DNA of 64,000 bases from NCBI RefSeq assembly GCF_040954645.1, contig NC_092809.1, positions 78,012,935 to 78,076,934 of the forward strand, given 5' to 3'. A program made the position numbers and the translations under genes. Below, in pieces: positions 1-11,024 of the stretch. Source of the stretch: Diabrotica undecimpunctata (lineage: Eukaryota > Arthropoda > Insecta > Coleoptera > Chrysomelidae). Below the pieces are notes generated by a model, which searched no databases, was not told the DNA's origin, and saw only the letters and a program-made list of their open reading frames with translations. The stretch's first letter is position 1, and every line of letters starts with the position of its first letter.

Positions 1-184
1 TTAACGAATAAATATATTTATAGCACAAATTCGCATTAACAGATGAAAAAAAAAAACATTCCCTTGTACGTATGATAGTGTAATACGAAACACGGTATAT
101 GAAGCAATGCAAAATTCAGAATTTCTGTTAAACTGATAAGGTTGGTAGAGATGAAAATGTTAAAAGTCACACATAAGTAAAAAC

Positions 185-640
185 CCAAGGAGCTATTCTG
201 AAGAATACATCTCCAACGGAGTTCTAAAACAGGGATGCGCTGACGTGCCTCCTTTTTAACAATGCACTAGAGAAAGTTATAATAGATGCACAACTGATTT
301 AGTTACAATGGTTAATAAATATTCTCAGATATTGACTTATGTAGATAACTTTTTCTTACCTTGAAGCATGATCATCACCGCGAACACAATATTAAAAGAG
401 ATTCACCGAAGAATAACGGGTGCAAATAGAAGTTATTATGGACTATGTCTAAAAAGAAAAACAAAAATGATGGTACTCGTATACAGAATCTTGATGCTCT
501 CAGTCCTAATACATGCATCTAAGACATGGGTGCTTTCTAATAAAGATGAAAACAGAAGTATGAAGGCCAGGTTCCTCCAAACAATTTCTAAAAATCGAAA
601 TTTTTTTTTCTCAATAATTGCTGCTAGAAAATACTTTTAG
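185..640 (+). pseudogene. LINE reverse transcriptase remnant (C-terminal part)
   Basis: Translated pieces match the end of an APE-type non-LTR retrotransposon reverse transcriptase. Around 220-290 a GVLKQGCA motif (RT motif B) and a shifted LLFNNALEKVIIDAQL segment are seen in different frames. Near 340 a YVDN box stands where YADD is expected, and from 368 an open frame carries KEIHRRITGANRSYYGL and IHASKTWVLSNKDEN, typical of the region after the polymerase core. At least two frame changes, a lost catalytic aspartate and a missing stretch between YADD and the thumb make it non-functional. The clade is not certain; RTE or Craft-like relatives are plausible. Confidence 0.6.
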
Positions 641-1595
641 GAATAAGATAGGATTAGTCCCGAAGGCCCGCCCGACCTTGAAATAGGTAGAAAGGGGGTG
701 GGAGCAGAGCGCTCCAAGCGGTTCCAGCCAATGAAGCGGGCTTGGTGACTAAAAAAAGGTATAAAATTGGAACTGCAAAAAAGAGTCGAAAAATTCAAAA
801 GTCCATTTTGTTTTTTTTTCGGTGAAAATGTTTTATTCTTGCACCGACCATAGCCAATTCGTTATAGAATATGAAACCATTTTGTATTTTGCTTTCGGAT
901 GATTCGATTCCAACAAAAGTATTTTAATATATATGTGCTTTCACCTGTAAAAAGCTTGATTTCCAAATATCTTTAGTACTATAAATAAAATTTATTTAAA
1001 AAAATCTTGATTTTTATAGAAACTCGATAATAATACTCAGAAAAATATTATGCCCAATAATGATCATTCGGCGTTCCGAGCCCGAACAGTGAGGTCGATG
1101 TTCTGTCATTATTATTAAAAATAAATGAGAATAAAAACATAAGTGATTATCTCATCTTATAGTATCGGTATTTAATTACCGAGTAATTAAGAAGTGTTAA
1201 AAAGTGTCCAAATAAATACCAGTTCTTCAACCGATTTACTTACTGTGAGTATAAAAATATCTTATCTTAAATTATTAACTTATACGGGGTTATTCGAGTA
1301 AATGAAAATATGATCAATTATAATGGAATGCAACTAATGCAAACCAATCCTGCTATATGCTACGACCAAAACGGTCATTTGATGATAAATCAAACGCTGA
1401 TATTCGATTAACAGCAAATAGCAACGAACATCCATCCAATCCCTTCCACGATGCCCTATCGCAAATAGCAAACATTTCCTTCATCAAACTTCCAGTCAAT
1501 ATCAGGTGAACAAACACATCAAACAATACATCCAGCAGATACTATACTCCATCTACTAACGAAACAAAACATTCCACATAAGCTATCTAACAATC
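641..1595. other. AT-rich sequence without a recognised gene
   Basis: No convincing frame on either strand. A short GC-richer patch lies at about 655-755. It follows the LINE remnant directly and could be its 3' untranslated end, but no tail repeat marks an end. Confidence 0.4.
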
Positions 1596-1599
1596 TCAA

Positions 1600-2075
1600 A
1601 CTGTCAAACAAAACTGTCAAACGACGCCCGGAAGAAAACGTTAAAAAACAATGACAAATTACAATTAAGGATTACTGGCTGGTAAAGATAATCCAACTGA
1701 TGCAAACACTGAGGAAACAAATGAGCCCAAACCTCCTCCTATATTCATAGATAAGATAACAAATAACAATCCTCTAGGAGCGGAGTTAAAGTACAACCAA
1801 AACTCGTATTTCTATAAAACATTATGAACTAAAAGGTTATAAGAAGAAACATTATACAAGCCACAATATATCAGTAGTAGGTACTGGAAAGTAATAGAAG
1901 CACACTGATAATATCCGCAGTATATTGTCCACCTAAATTTAACAATAAAAAAAAAATAAATGTGAAAGCTATATACAAACGGTTGGAAATAAATGTATAA
2001 GCGGCGGAAACGGTAACGCCAAAGATACATTATGGGGATACCGATTAACAAACATAAAAGGCAGAGAACTGATAC
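1600..2075 (+). pseudogene. Jockey-like LINE ORF1 (gag-like) remnant
   Basis: The frame starting near 1680 reads KPPPIFIDKITNNNPLG. This resembles the P-P-P-I-F-I-D-K entry to the gag-like, PRE_C2HC-associated region in ORF1 of jockey-type LINEs. Just before it, DYWLVKDNP resembles the preceding linker. After about 1800 the similarity continues only in fragments across frames, with stops. ORF1 proteins of this type bind RNA and carry zinc knuckles further downstream; no CCHC knuckle remains here. The assignment rests on one strong motif. Confidence 0.5.
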
Positions 2076-2104
2076 TCACTATTACTAACAACAGCCTTTT
2101 TACT

Positions 2105-2865
2105 GATGGCTGGCGTGTGATTCAGGGTAGAGTAGTACATCTGAGCTCATTTCCCCCTAGAAGGAGGTCCTGCAGATGGATGCAATCCTGTTATCCTGCC
2201 TACTAACTAAAACCAACCTCTCCTACTTCGCACGTACCGTACTCCGAAAGTGAGATGGCCTCTATAAGGCTGACGACACGTTAGGAGCACTCTCTTCTCT
2301 TATCTAGATCTTATCTCTATCGTTGCTGCCTTGTGTTTCTCTTCTTCTTTTTTCTTCTTAATGGCTGCTCAGATGTATTGGTGTACGCTATTTTATCCCC
2401 CCTTTAATTCCCTATACATTCCCCATAAAATTAATCCCTATACATTCTGTTTCTCTCCACTGTCCATCTACTTACACACTCCAGCATTTTGTGACTAACA
2501 CTGTCGGAGTATTGGCAGTATAGGCATTTGTCTGTATCTCTCTTTCTGATCCTATGAAGATATCCCCTAAAACAACCATGTCCTGTGAGCGCTTGCGTCA
2601 GGAAGTAATCCAGTCGCCTAAGACCCGAGTCCACGCAGTACTTAGGCTCGAGATCAACATCTTAGTTCACTGGGCAACATCTTCCGTGTTGTTCCTGTCT
2701 TCTTGCCATGTTTCCATTGATATTTCTCTTTCTTTTTTTTTATGGCTGTTGTCAAATGCTCTCTTCTCTCATAAAGATGTCTCCTTTCTACTGCTAACAC
2801 ATGCAGAGGAACGCAACCCGTGATAGTCCACAAGGCCGCCGAAGATACAGTCCTGTTCATTTAAC
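2105..2865 (-). pseudogene. R1-like LINE 3' end (ORF2 C-terminus plus 3' UTR)
   Basis: Read on the minus strand, 2860-2654 encodes a segment with TGCVPLHVLAVERRHLYERR, and 2634-2431 a segment with LTQALTGHGCFRGYLHRI followed by a C-x2-C...H...C cluster. Both are typical of the C-terminus of R1-type non-LTR retrotransposons. The two parts are separated by stops. The remaining sequence down to about 2105 is repeated at 32493-33030 and probably is the 3' UTR. R1 elements classically insert in 28S rDNA; no rRNA sequence is visible here, so this is a dispersed relative or a fragment. Confidence 0.65.
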
Positions 2866-2869
2866 AATT

Positions 2870-4186
2870 CAAGTATAGTCCTGAAAGAAACGGATGGTAA
2901 AAAGACAAAAATTAAAGAATCGGCTCTAATTATGTTAAATGAGACCAATTGCGTCGAAAATTCCTCGGCAGAATGCTGTAGGATCTGGTTACCTACATTA
3001 ATGAGGAAGTCAATAAAAATAAAATACTACTATTAGTAAGTCAATAACATATCGAGGATACACCATTTATGTTTTTAAATAACATACCTATATATAAAAT
3101 CAGAGTTTGGTGTTTATTGGGAGTAAACTAATGTAAGACCAAATAATTACCATGCCGGGGTAGTATTATGAGGTTTTTGTCTTATGATTTCCTATGGAAT
3201 CACAAACAGGAGAATTTTACTGTCATCGTTGCATGTGGTTGTCTTTTTAAAGACGAATCGCATGATATGACTTTTTCTGACGGATATTCTCAAGTTAAAG
3301 TTTATTTCATGTAATCGAATGAACTATCATAAAATCAAGTCGTTCCAGTAACGGTATTTTGGCAATATCATTTTAAAGCCGTTTACTTTAAAATGAGTCA
3401 GATAAAATTAAATTATTAGAAGAGTTTTTCACCAAGTAACAAAAAAAAAACAAAATTTATTTAATTTATCAATGTTTTGTATGTTGAGAACGATTTACGA
3501 AGAGGAAATCAAAACGTCAAAAAATAAAGTAATTTTACACGCAAATAACACCACCATCCAGGCTGCCTTTGTTTCGATGAAGATTTGATTTGACAGAATA
3601 GAAGACCTAAAACTAAATAAGAGAACGGAATTAATATCGATATGGCTCAACATAAAAACATAATATAGAATTGTAATTAGAAAAGTCAATTGCGCATACG
3701 CAAAGGAATGATAATGATTAATGATCACACAGTCAATATTTTTCAATACTTAACCTTGTTAAATTTTATAGCATCTCCTCATAACATAGTTTCATAACTT
3801 AAAAGATGTTTTAGAATCTGCAATACCGAATCCTACCGGCAATTCCAATGATATATTTTTTTAAATATTCTTGTTTACCTTCACCATCAATTTATTATAT
3901 GACTTGCGCCTTTTAGATCAGAAGAGTTATCAAGAAAATATGCAAGCAACTGCAATTTAACAATCATGAATAAATCATTATGTTATTTTTATTACTATAT
4001 TTCTTATATTAGCGCAGTTATATTAATTACCTTGTGTGGATTAACTGTTTTAGTTCTGACATCGGGAATTTTATTTTTTACTCGTGAATATTTTTACTCT
4101 TGGAATTTTTACAGAAGTGAACCGTGTTTTAAAAATAATTGTTGTGTGATGTAAACATTAGATTAAATTAGTGCAATTTAATTGTA
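2870..4186. other. No recognised gene; short open frames only
   Basis: Open frames at 3495-3746 (minus) and 3966-4154 (plus) are present, the latter with a hydrophobic stretch. Neither resembles a family I know, and both have the composition expected of chance frames in AT-rich DNA. Confidence 0.4.
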
Positions 4187-4194
4187 GTAAAGTA

Positions 4195-4353
4195 CAGTGG
4201 CACACCCAGGGCAGGGGTTTTGGGGGTTAACCCCCCCTATTCCGACATTGTTACTCACAAATTTTATGGACTCAAAATGGAGGTAGCATAAAACCAATTT
4301 CGCTGTCCAACCAAAACCCCCACCCCAACACGAAAATTTTAGGTGCGCCACTG
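4195..4353. mobile_element. hAT-type MITE, 159 bp, with 8-bp target duplication
   Basis: The left end reads CAGTGGCACACC and the right end is the reverse complement of CAGTGGCGCACC, so the terminal inverted repeats differ at one base. Both ends are flanked by the identical octamer GTAAAGTA (4187-4194 and 4354-4361). An 8-bp duplication with CAG...CTG ends is diagnostic of the hAT superfamily. The interior is short, G/C-tract rich and non-coding, so it must have been moved by a transposase encoded elsewhere. Confidence 0.88.
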
Positions 4354-4411
4354 GTAAAGTACACAAGTCCAAGCTTTTGCATAATGTATATATATTATGT
4401 AATATAGATTA

Positions 4412-4511
<100 letters not shown>

Positions 4512-4689
4512 ATGTCTTTTTCAAGAAATAATATAACTAAAAAAACATTTTATCATGACATAATACGGTTTAAGAGAAAAACTTTTGACTTATCAAGCAT
4601 GTAAAAATTCGGTGCTAACAAGTATACATAAACGTCACAAATTAAAATAACATTTTTTTTTAGTTTTTGGTTTTTAGTCTTGTAAAATT

Positions 4690-5450
4690 CTTTTTCAAAA
4701 GATTGTGTCCTTTATGAGCAACCGTAATGTTATGTTTAGACATAAGAATAACCCTTTTATATAGGGGAGAGACATATAGTTTTTCTTTACCGTGTTGGTT
4801 TTATTGTTATTGTAAAATTTATGCAGTCGCGATTTGAAAGTGTTGTCGATAAGGTGGTGTGGGTATGAATTTAGTGTTAGTGCTGTTTTTGCTTTTTTAA
4901 TGGCCTGAGGTCTATTGACAGGATCGGATAATCTAATAGCTCTATCGGCGAGTCCGATAACTACAGATTTCTTTTGAGACAAGGGATGATGAGAGTTGAA
5001 ATTCAGATATCCAGATGACCAGGTTTTTTTTCGGTGTAGTATGAAGTAGTTATAATGCTGTTTTCTCTATGTAAGGTCAGGTCCAGAAAATTAGTTTGAC
5101 AATTTTTTTCAACTTCTAATTAAAATAAAGTAAAATTTAGTTTTTGGTGAAAGTTATTGAATTCATTTAGTAAAATATCCATTTTATCCTCTGGTGCTGC
5201 ACTCATGCAGTCATCTATATAGCGATAGAAAAAAGGTATATAAAAATCTATTTTATTTAAAACAATTTCCTCTAGATGCTCTAAAACTAATTGAGGGGTG
5301 GCACTGGATATGCTAGCACCCATAGCACATCCATCTGTTTGTTGGATAATTTTGTTTTTATATAGGAAATAGGTTGACTTTAATGTTGTTTCGACTGCTA
5401 GTAGAAATTATTCTAGAGGGATGTCTGTGAATACTTTGAAGTGAAGATAG
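4690..5450 (-). pseudogene. Penelope-like element reverse transcriptase fragment
   Basis: Minus-strand pieces read MGASISSATPQLVLEHLEEI, then FYRYIDDCMSA (the Y-x-D-D polymerase box in its Penelope form), then NFLDLTLHRE and the SQKKSVVIGLADRAIRLSD segment that closes the reverse transcriptase. Order and spacing match Penelope-like elements, which normally continue into a GIY-YIG endonuclease. That domain is absent here, since the sequence runs out near 4690. Several frame changes and stops separate the parts, and the 5' half of the reverse transcriptase is lost. A second Penelope-like copy with the endonuclease half lies at 22651-23358. Confidence 0.8.
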
Positions 5451-5454
5451 CCTC

Positions 5455-6005
5455 AAATGAATTTGACAGAACGAAATATTGGTATTTGGCAGTGTTGAAA
5501 TTTACATTACAAATGAAACATATGCAATCAAAAGCAACAAGATATTTAAAAATTAATACTTTAGAATTACCAAAAAAGAAAAAGTAAATAGTTTTTAAAA
5601 CAGCTTTTAAATGTAACTAGTAAAATGTCAGTATAAATAATAAAGTTAAAAAGACATCTGTTGCAATCTGACAACTGGTGGTTTGAGGGTTCTGACTCTA
5701 TTTATCAAATCCATCCACTAACCTATCAACGGGCAATTGCCAAAAAAATTAATTCGTGTTTTAAATAACTTATAAAATTGCAAAATCCATAAAATAAGAT
5801 AATAATAACGTACGTTTTAAATGATTTCTCTCTTTTTATTTGAACTATATAGCATATACATTGTAAGGGCATGGCACCACTGCCAACGCAATATTTCTTT
5901 CTGTGAAACTTAATCGATAGCAGCCCATTTGAGGCCATCTTCTCTGGACCAAATGTGAAAAATGTTCCAATTTAATTAATATATCATTGATAATTAAATT
6001 CTGTA
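5455..6005. other. No recognised gene
   Basis: AT-rich sequence between the Penelope-like fragment and the mariner copy. It may contain the lost 5' part of the mariner element, but I could not find the matching terminal inverted repeat. Confidence 0.4.
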
Positions 6006-6009
6006 ATTC

Positions 6010-6753
6010 TGTAAGAATAAATTTAAACCGTACAAAATTAACTTATTGCAAGAATTAAGTGAAGATGACTTTGATCGTAGATTAGAGTTTACTGAGGTAA
6101 TGATGGATAAAATTGAAAATGATGAAAATTTCGTTAACAGAATATGTTTTTCCGATGAAGCAACCTTTACACTGTGTGGAAGTGTAAATCAACACAATGT
6201 AAAGTACTGGAGTGACGCAAATCCACACTGGATGCATGAAAACCATACTCAAAGACCACAAAAATTAAATGTATAGTCAGGTATAGTAGGTACTCAGTTA
6301 ATTGGGCCATTTTTTATCGAAGGAAATTTAACGTCAGATAGTTACGAAATGTTACTTAGAAATGAAATTGTACCTACACTGAGAAACTCGTTTAGGGCCA
6401 ATTTAAATCATATATGGTTTCAGTAAGATGAAGCTCCAGCCCATTTTAGTGTAAATGTTCGGCGTTATTTAGATGAAATATTTCCCGGACGATGGATTTG
6501 TAGACGAGGTAGACTTGAATGGCCTCCACGTTCACCTGATTTCAATCCTAAAGATTATTTTTATTGGGGATACTTGAAAAATTCAGTTTACAAACCTAAA
6601 CCAGCAACTCTTGCAGAGCTAAGGCAACGAATTATCGATGAATCTCGAATAATTTCTATACAATCATGGAGAAATGTGGTAGACGCATTCTACCATCGAT
6701 TAGGGTACTGTCAACTCACAAATGGAGCACATTTTGAACACTTGATAAAGTAA
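6010..6753 (+). pseudogene. Tc1/mariner-superfamily transposase (D41D), broken
   Basis: One reading frame runs from about 6010 to the stop at 6751-6753, broken by two in-frame stops (TAG at 6274, probably from TGG, and TAA at about 6424, probably from CAA). The first catalytic Asp is in FSDEATF, the second in DEAPAHFS, the third in SPDFNPKDYF. I count 41 residues between second and third, which fits the DD41D group rather than classical DD34D mariner or DD34E Tc1. The N-terminal DNA-binding part is missing, and no ATG begins the frame. It ends with a complete C-terminus. Confidence 0.8.
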
Positions 6754-6833
6754 CCATTATTTTAAAAAATGTTGTAATCTATCAATTGTTACGTTTTATT
6801 GTAGTTGAGAATAGTTGGTATTAAAAATTTATT

Positions 6834-7111
6834 GAGACAATTAGGCGTTGCCAGACTTCTGTTTTATGTATTTAAGACCTTCCAGACTACTTAAAATCAT
6901 AAGTGTTACATATGGTTGAACTCGTATTAAATAGGAGATTCCAATAATGACTGAATATAGAGGGTGATGAATTTGAAAAACCAAAGTTACTAATAATATA
7001 AGAGAAACGGCAAATCTGGCAACATTGCAAATATCAGACATGGAATTTTGTACAATTATGACTAGCAATTTACGAGATAATTGGCCGTTTCCAGACTTTT
7101 GGGCCACTCTG
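6834..7111. repeat. Mariner 3' end with two direct repeats
   Basis: A 24-base motif (consensus GAGAyAATTrGsCGTTkCCAGACT) occurs at 6834-6857 and at 7074-7097 in the same orientation, 20 of 24 bases identical. The second copy runs into CTTTTGGGCCACTCTG, which looks like a terminal inverted repeat, followed by TA at 7112-7113. This marks the likely 3' end of the element carrying the transposase at 6010-6753. The matching 5' end is not found. Confidence 0.5.
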
Positions 7112-7113
7112 TA

Positions 7114-8349
7114 TATACAAAAAAATAAAGCTGAAAATAGACAAAATTGTTAATAGATTTAATGAAAATTCAGGAATATGTTTGTTGCTGCAATGACAGG
7201 TATTCATGCAGGTACCATTGAAAAGTTATTATTTCTTAACATATAATTAAATATCTCAAATATAAGCATACATGTATATAATACATATGTATATGCATAT
7301 TTAAGTGCACATTTTCAGGCTTTTTAACGGATATTTTGATGTATGTTTTACCAATTTTAAATGCATAATAGTTATCCGAACTATCCTAGTATAGACTGTC
7401 CGATATGTAATATTTTTATTACAATTACATGTTAAAAATTATAGTAAAATATACATTTCTTATTAAAAATAACGGGTTAATCTAGATAAATAGTGTTAAT
7501 AGTGCTTAATTAGTGCTAACTAATAATAATAGTGTTATCTAGACTTTTAATGATTTCATGTATCATTATCAGTGCAATTGACAAAATGAATGTATTTGGT
7601 ATTTGTTTATGGAACTCTTGTGCCACAAACATAATTAATGTTAAAAACAATTTACAAACATTTACGATGTGTGGTCTTTCGTATTTATAATTTATTATTC
7701 ATTGTTAGAGACTAAGCCATATTTTATGTGAATTGCTTAAGAGGTATCCATGCTATTTTTAGAGATTTATGTTTCTAACGTTTTCCGGAATTTTAAAACT
7801 TTTATTTCCTGCGATTATTATTACTTGTTGAATACAAATACATTTTGTTTGATACCTGAATTACAAAAGAAATTTTTTTAAATGTATTTAACCATCGAAG
7901 TTGGATTCAGCACGTGAATCTACATTTTTGAGACGAGTTATACCACACGATTAGTTAGATGCATCATTTTTAAAAACTCATCAAAACATCAAAAGATAAT
8001 GTGAAAGGTCAATCTTGTTTAAATCTTATGTACGAAAACTTTCAATCCTAATATTTAAAATGGCGCTAATTACGCTATTTAATTGTTATACAAATATTGA
8101 ACAATTTTTTTTTAAATTCATGTAAACATGAAACATGTTATCTTTTAGAATATGAAACATGATTTCATCTATAAACAATAGTTTAAAAGTTTATTCTAAA
8201 TGTTTATAAGCTAAAAATAACAGTAATTTTGCAAAAACATTTTTTTATAAGTCGTATTTACCGCGCTACATATTTACCACATTCTGACATAAAATTTGTC
8301 ATCTTGAAACTGCGCCCAGCTTATGCTTCTACAAAATAGAGTGGTGAGA
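7114..8349. other. AT-rich sequence, no gene recognised
   Basis: About 1.2 kb without a credible frame. A small inverted motif (TCTAGATAA near 7482 and TTATCTAGA near 7535) encloses short ATAGTG repeats. Confidence 0.4.
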
Positions 8350-8435
8350 GGGTGGCTATAGAGACCCTATAACTACTATAGTCTCTATACTAGGGTACAA
8401 CTACTATAGTAGTTATAGGGTCTCTATAGCCACCC
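8350..8435. repeat. Perfect 33-bp inverted repeat (hairpin)
   Basis: Bases 8350-8382 are the exact reverse complement of 8403-8435, separated by a 20-base loop. A transcript of either strand would form a stable 33-bp stem. No open frame covers it. Confidence 0.9.
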
Positions 8436-8543
8436 AGACCAACACTGCATTCTAACTAAGAAGACACAGTTAGAACAAAGCATATAGACGCATATACATC
8501 TATATTCTTTGGTTAGAATCTTGTTAGAATGCAGTATTGGTCT
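8436..8543. repeat. Second inverted repeat directly abutting the hairpin
   Basis: 8436-8456 pairs with 8523-8543 over 21 bases with one mismatch. The enclosed 66 bases contain further short inverted TTCTAAC/GTTAGAA motifs. It starts at the base after the preceding hairpin ends, so the two form a paired cruciform-like block. It lies on the 3' side of the transposase remnant at 8861-10130 and may be part of that element's terminus. Confidence 0.75.
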
Positions 8544-8860
8544 TACGGCGCGCAGCGATGCCGCTGATTTCGGCACAGTGGTAGTTGTGTGGTAGTTTGG
8601 CGATAGACTGGAAAATCAGGACCGTACGCGTTTGGTTTCAAAAATCTTTACTCATTAATTTAACTGACTTAAATAGGAGAATAAACAAAAAAAAATTAAT
8701 TATATGAAAAATGTCTGTGTACATAAAATATCTAATATCTCTACGACACGATAAATATATACACATAAAATACACAAGAATATTATAACTGAAATGTACT
8801 GTACGTAACGTACTAAAAACAAATGAGCATTAAATCTGAGATATTTCTCGTTAATTAATA

Positions 8861-10130
8861 CTAATCACAATCCATATCTAAATCGTCCTCATCCTCTGAT
8901 TTATGTCCTGGATTAATTATCACCGGTTCAATATCTTCCTGCAAATTGTCCACCGCAAAAATTTTTTCTTCTACTTTCTTGACGTGGATAACATAGTTAT
9001 GCCAATGCTCTTTAGATACGCGGTGGTAAGTTTCTTTTATCAACCGGTTTACCGTTTTTTCTTTAAAATCGACGTTGATTGAAGCCATATACCTTTTCAC
9101 TTGACTCCACACCATCCCAATTGAGTTCAACTGGCAATGGTAATGCGGCAGTCTCAAAATCTTAACGTCATATTTTTCCGCAATTGTTTCAATTTTATAC
9201 TTTCGTACTCTAAATGCAGCCGCAGTATCCAGTAATTCACTTTTTAGGTAATCTTCCTGGAAGAAAATATTCTTTTCAATTACACAATCCTTGATTTGCC
9301 TTTTGTTCCACAATTTTTTCAGGAATTCAAATTTGCGGGATTGGTATGATGCGTTATCCAAATCGATGTTTTCTTTGTCTTTCGGCAAGATTGGAATTAA
9401 CGTCTTCTCAAACCATTCGTTATATAGATCCCCGTCCATTTCCCCGTGGTAATCAGCGTTTCCCTTCTTGACCAAGAAAGTTAATTCGGCCCATGCCACA
9501 AAACCAGTTTCGCTTCTAGCATGAAGAAGAACAAACCGAGGACCTCTTTGGGTTGGAGCTTTCAGTCCAGTAGAGAGCTCTTTTATAAAGGCATCTTGTG
9601 GATTCTTGATCATTGTGTCCCTCCATTCTTTTTTGATTGAAGGTTTACATTTTCCACAATGTTTTTATTTGTCTGCGCTACTTGTGTCTCGATATGATAT
9701 CTTTTCTTTCCATCATTATCAAATGTCGACCTCTTTTACCATATTTAAAATCCATAGCATTTAGTAGCCTACGAAATGTGGTTTTTGAAAAAGCTTTTAG
9801 GTCCTCATCATTCTTCACTCTTTTCATTATGCTATCGACGATTGGTGGTATGTTTTCCAAAAAAAAATCATGGACAATTTTCCTTATTCGAGATTGCACT
9901 CCCTCATCGTAAGTATTCTCACGTTAATTGGACTGGAAACTGTTTTTCTTCTTTTTTTGTACCGGTTTCGGTTAGCCTTGTTGAGCCTCTTCGCGGATGT
10001 CATAAATTTTGCGAACACTCACACCGCACATTTTTGAAACTTCTTCCACAGTAATAGTCAAGCTGTCACCATTTTTTAAGTTCAGATGATAGTTCGATAC
10101 ATTTAACACCACAAGTTTTACTTGCACACT
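8861..10130 (-). pseudogene. Tc1/mariner-like DDE transposase, long D-E spacing, copy 1
   Basis: Three minus-strand parts align to one transposase. 10130-9972 holds a helix-turn-helix-like segment (CGVSVRKIYDI), 9926-9678 a second DNA-binding part starting YDEGVQSRIRKIV, and 9640-8861 the catalytic part. Visible motifs are DNASYQSRK (second Asp) and RLPHYHCQLNSIGMVWSQ, where the catalytic Glu of NPIE is replaced by Gly. The first-Asp region (YLDESW in copy 2) is deleted near 9650. The Asp to Glu-position spacing is 79 residues. The C-terminus is acidic. The frame is closed by TAA at about 9927 and shifted near 9640. LINE A abuts its 5' side at about 10305. Confidence 0.8.
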
Positions 10131-10307
10131 AAGAGTCATACCCTGTATGAAATTCACGACAAATATTGGAAACGGCTCCATGATGTAGGTAATTTCATCC
10201 ACTTGCGAAAATGATATAGAACAGCTTTCATAGTGTTTGCCAACAAGTTTTTGGTCTAATGACCAGTACCCAAATCGACAAAGAGACATGTTTGCATTGT
10301 TTGGACA

Positions 10308-11020
10308 ATCATCATCATCATCATCATCACGTAGCGCTACAACCTTGGGTGGGTCTTGGCTGACTGTACAACTTTTTTCCAATTTGTTCGGTCTTCCATC
10401 AACCTAGGGTTAAATGGAATGTTCATTTTCCGGAGATCTGCTTGGATGTTATCTCTCCATCACATTCTGGGACGTTCGAGTGGTCTTTTGCCTGTGGGAA
10501 TCTCTTCCCATACCAGTTTTACAAGTCTATCGTTATGCAGTCTGTGCACAGTCTGTGGCCTGCTCATCTTAGTCGCTGTGATTTAATTTCTTGGACAATA
10601 TCGGCGTCATTGTAGAGTTCTTTTAATTCGATATTGGTTCTGATCTTATACTGGTTTGTGGTGATGTCATGGCGAGGTCCGAAAATTTTTTTCGTTTTTC
10701 GTATTTTTCGTTCAAAGCGTCTGAACTTTTCTTCGTTTGCTTTGGTCATGGTCCACGTTTCGCATCCGTATGTTATTACAGGTCTGACGATGGATTTATA
10801 GATGTTGATCTTTGAACTTCTTGTAGGATTTTTTGATTTTATGAGCTTATCCAGTGCGAATAGACAGCGGTTTGCAGATTGGATTCTGTCTTTTATTTCT
10901 TCAGTAACATCGTTGTCAGCTGTAATTACGGCCCCCAGATACTTAAAACGTTGTACTCTTTCAAAATTGAAGGTGTTGATCGTCACATTTTGTCCTATTC
11001 TGTCTCTTCGTGTCGTTCTA
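10308..11020 (-). pseudogene. LINE A, 3' end of an APE-type LINE
   Basis: The minus frame 10986-10564 carries FKYLGAVITADNDVTEEI and YGCETWTMTKANEEKFRRFE, the post-polymerase region of RTE/Craft-like LINE reverse transcriptases. A TGA replaces the Trp of the usual R-W-A-G-H motif at 10564. Beyond it a shifted frame reads to a stop at 10337-10339. The element ends in a (GAT)n tail seen as (ATC)n at 10308-10329, typical of this LINE group. The 5' side stops at about 11020, where the tail of LINE B begins. Confidence 0.8.
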
Positions 11021-11024
11021 TTTC

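Noticed and set aside
3966..4154. Small membrane protein of 62 residues
   Set aside because: Only an ATG and one hydrophobic segment; no homology, no neighbouring signal, and AT-rich DNA yields such frames by chance.
10302..10382. Asp-rich protein start fused to the transposase N-terminus
   Set aside because: The Asp run is the (GAT)n tail of LINE A read into the adjoining transposon, not a genuine N-terminus.
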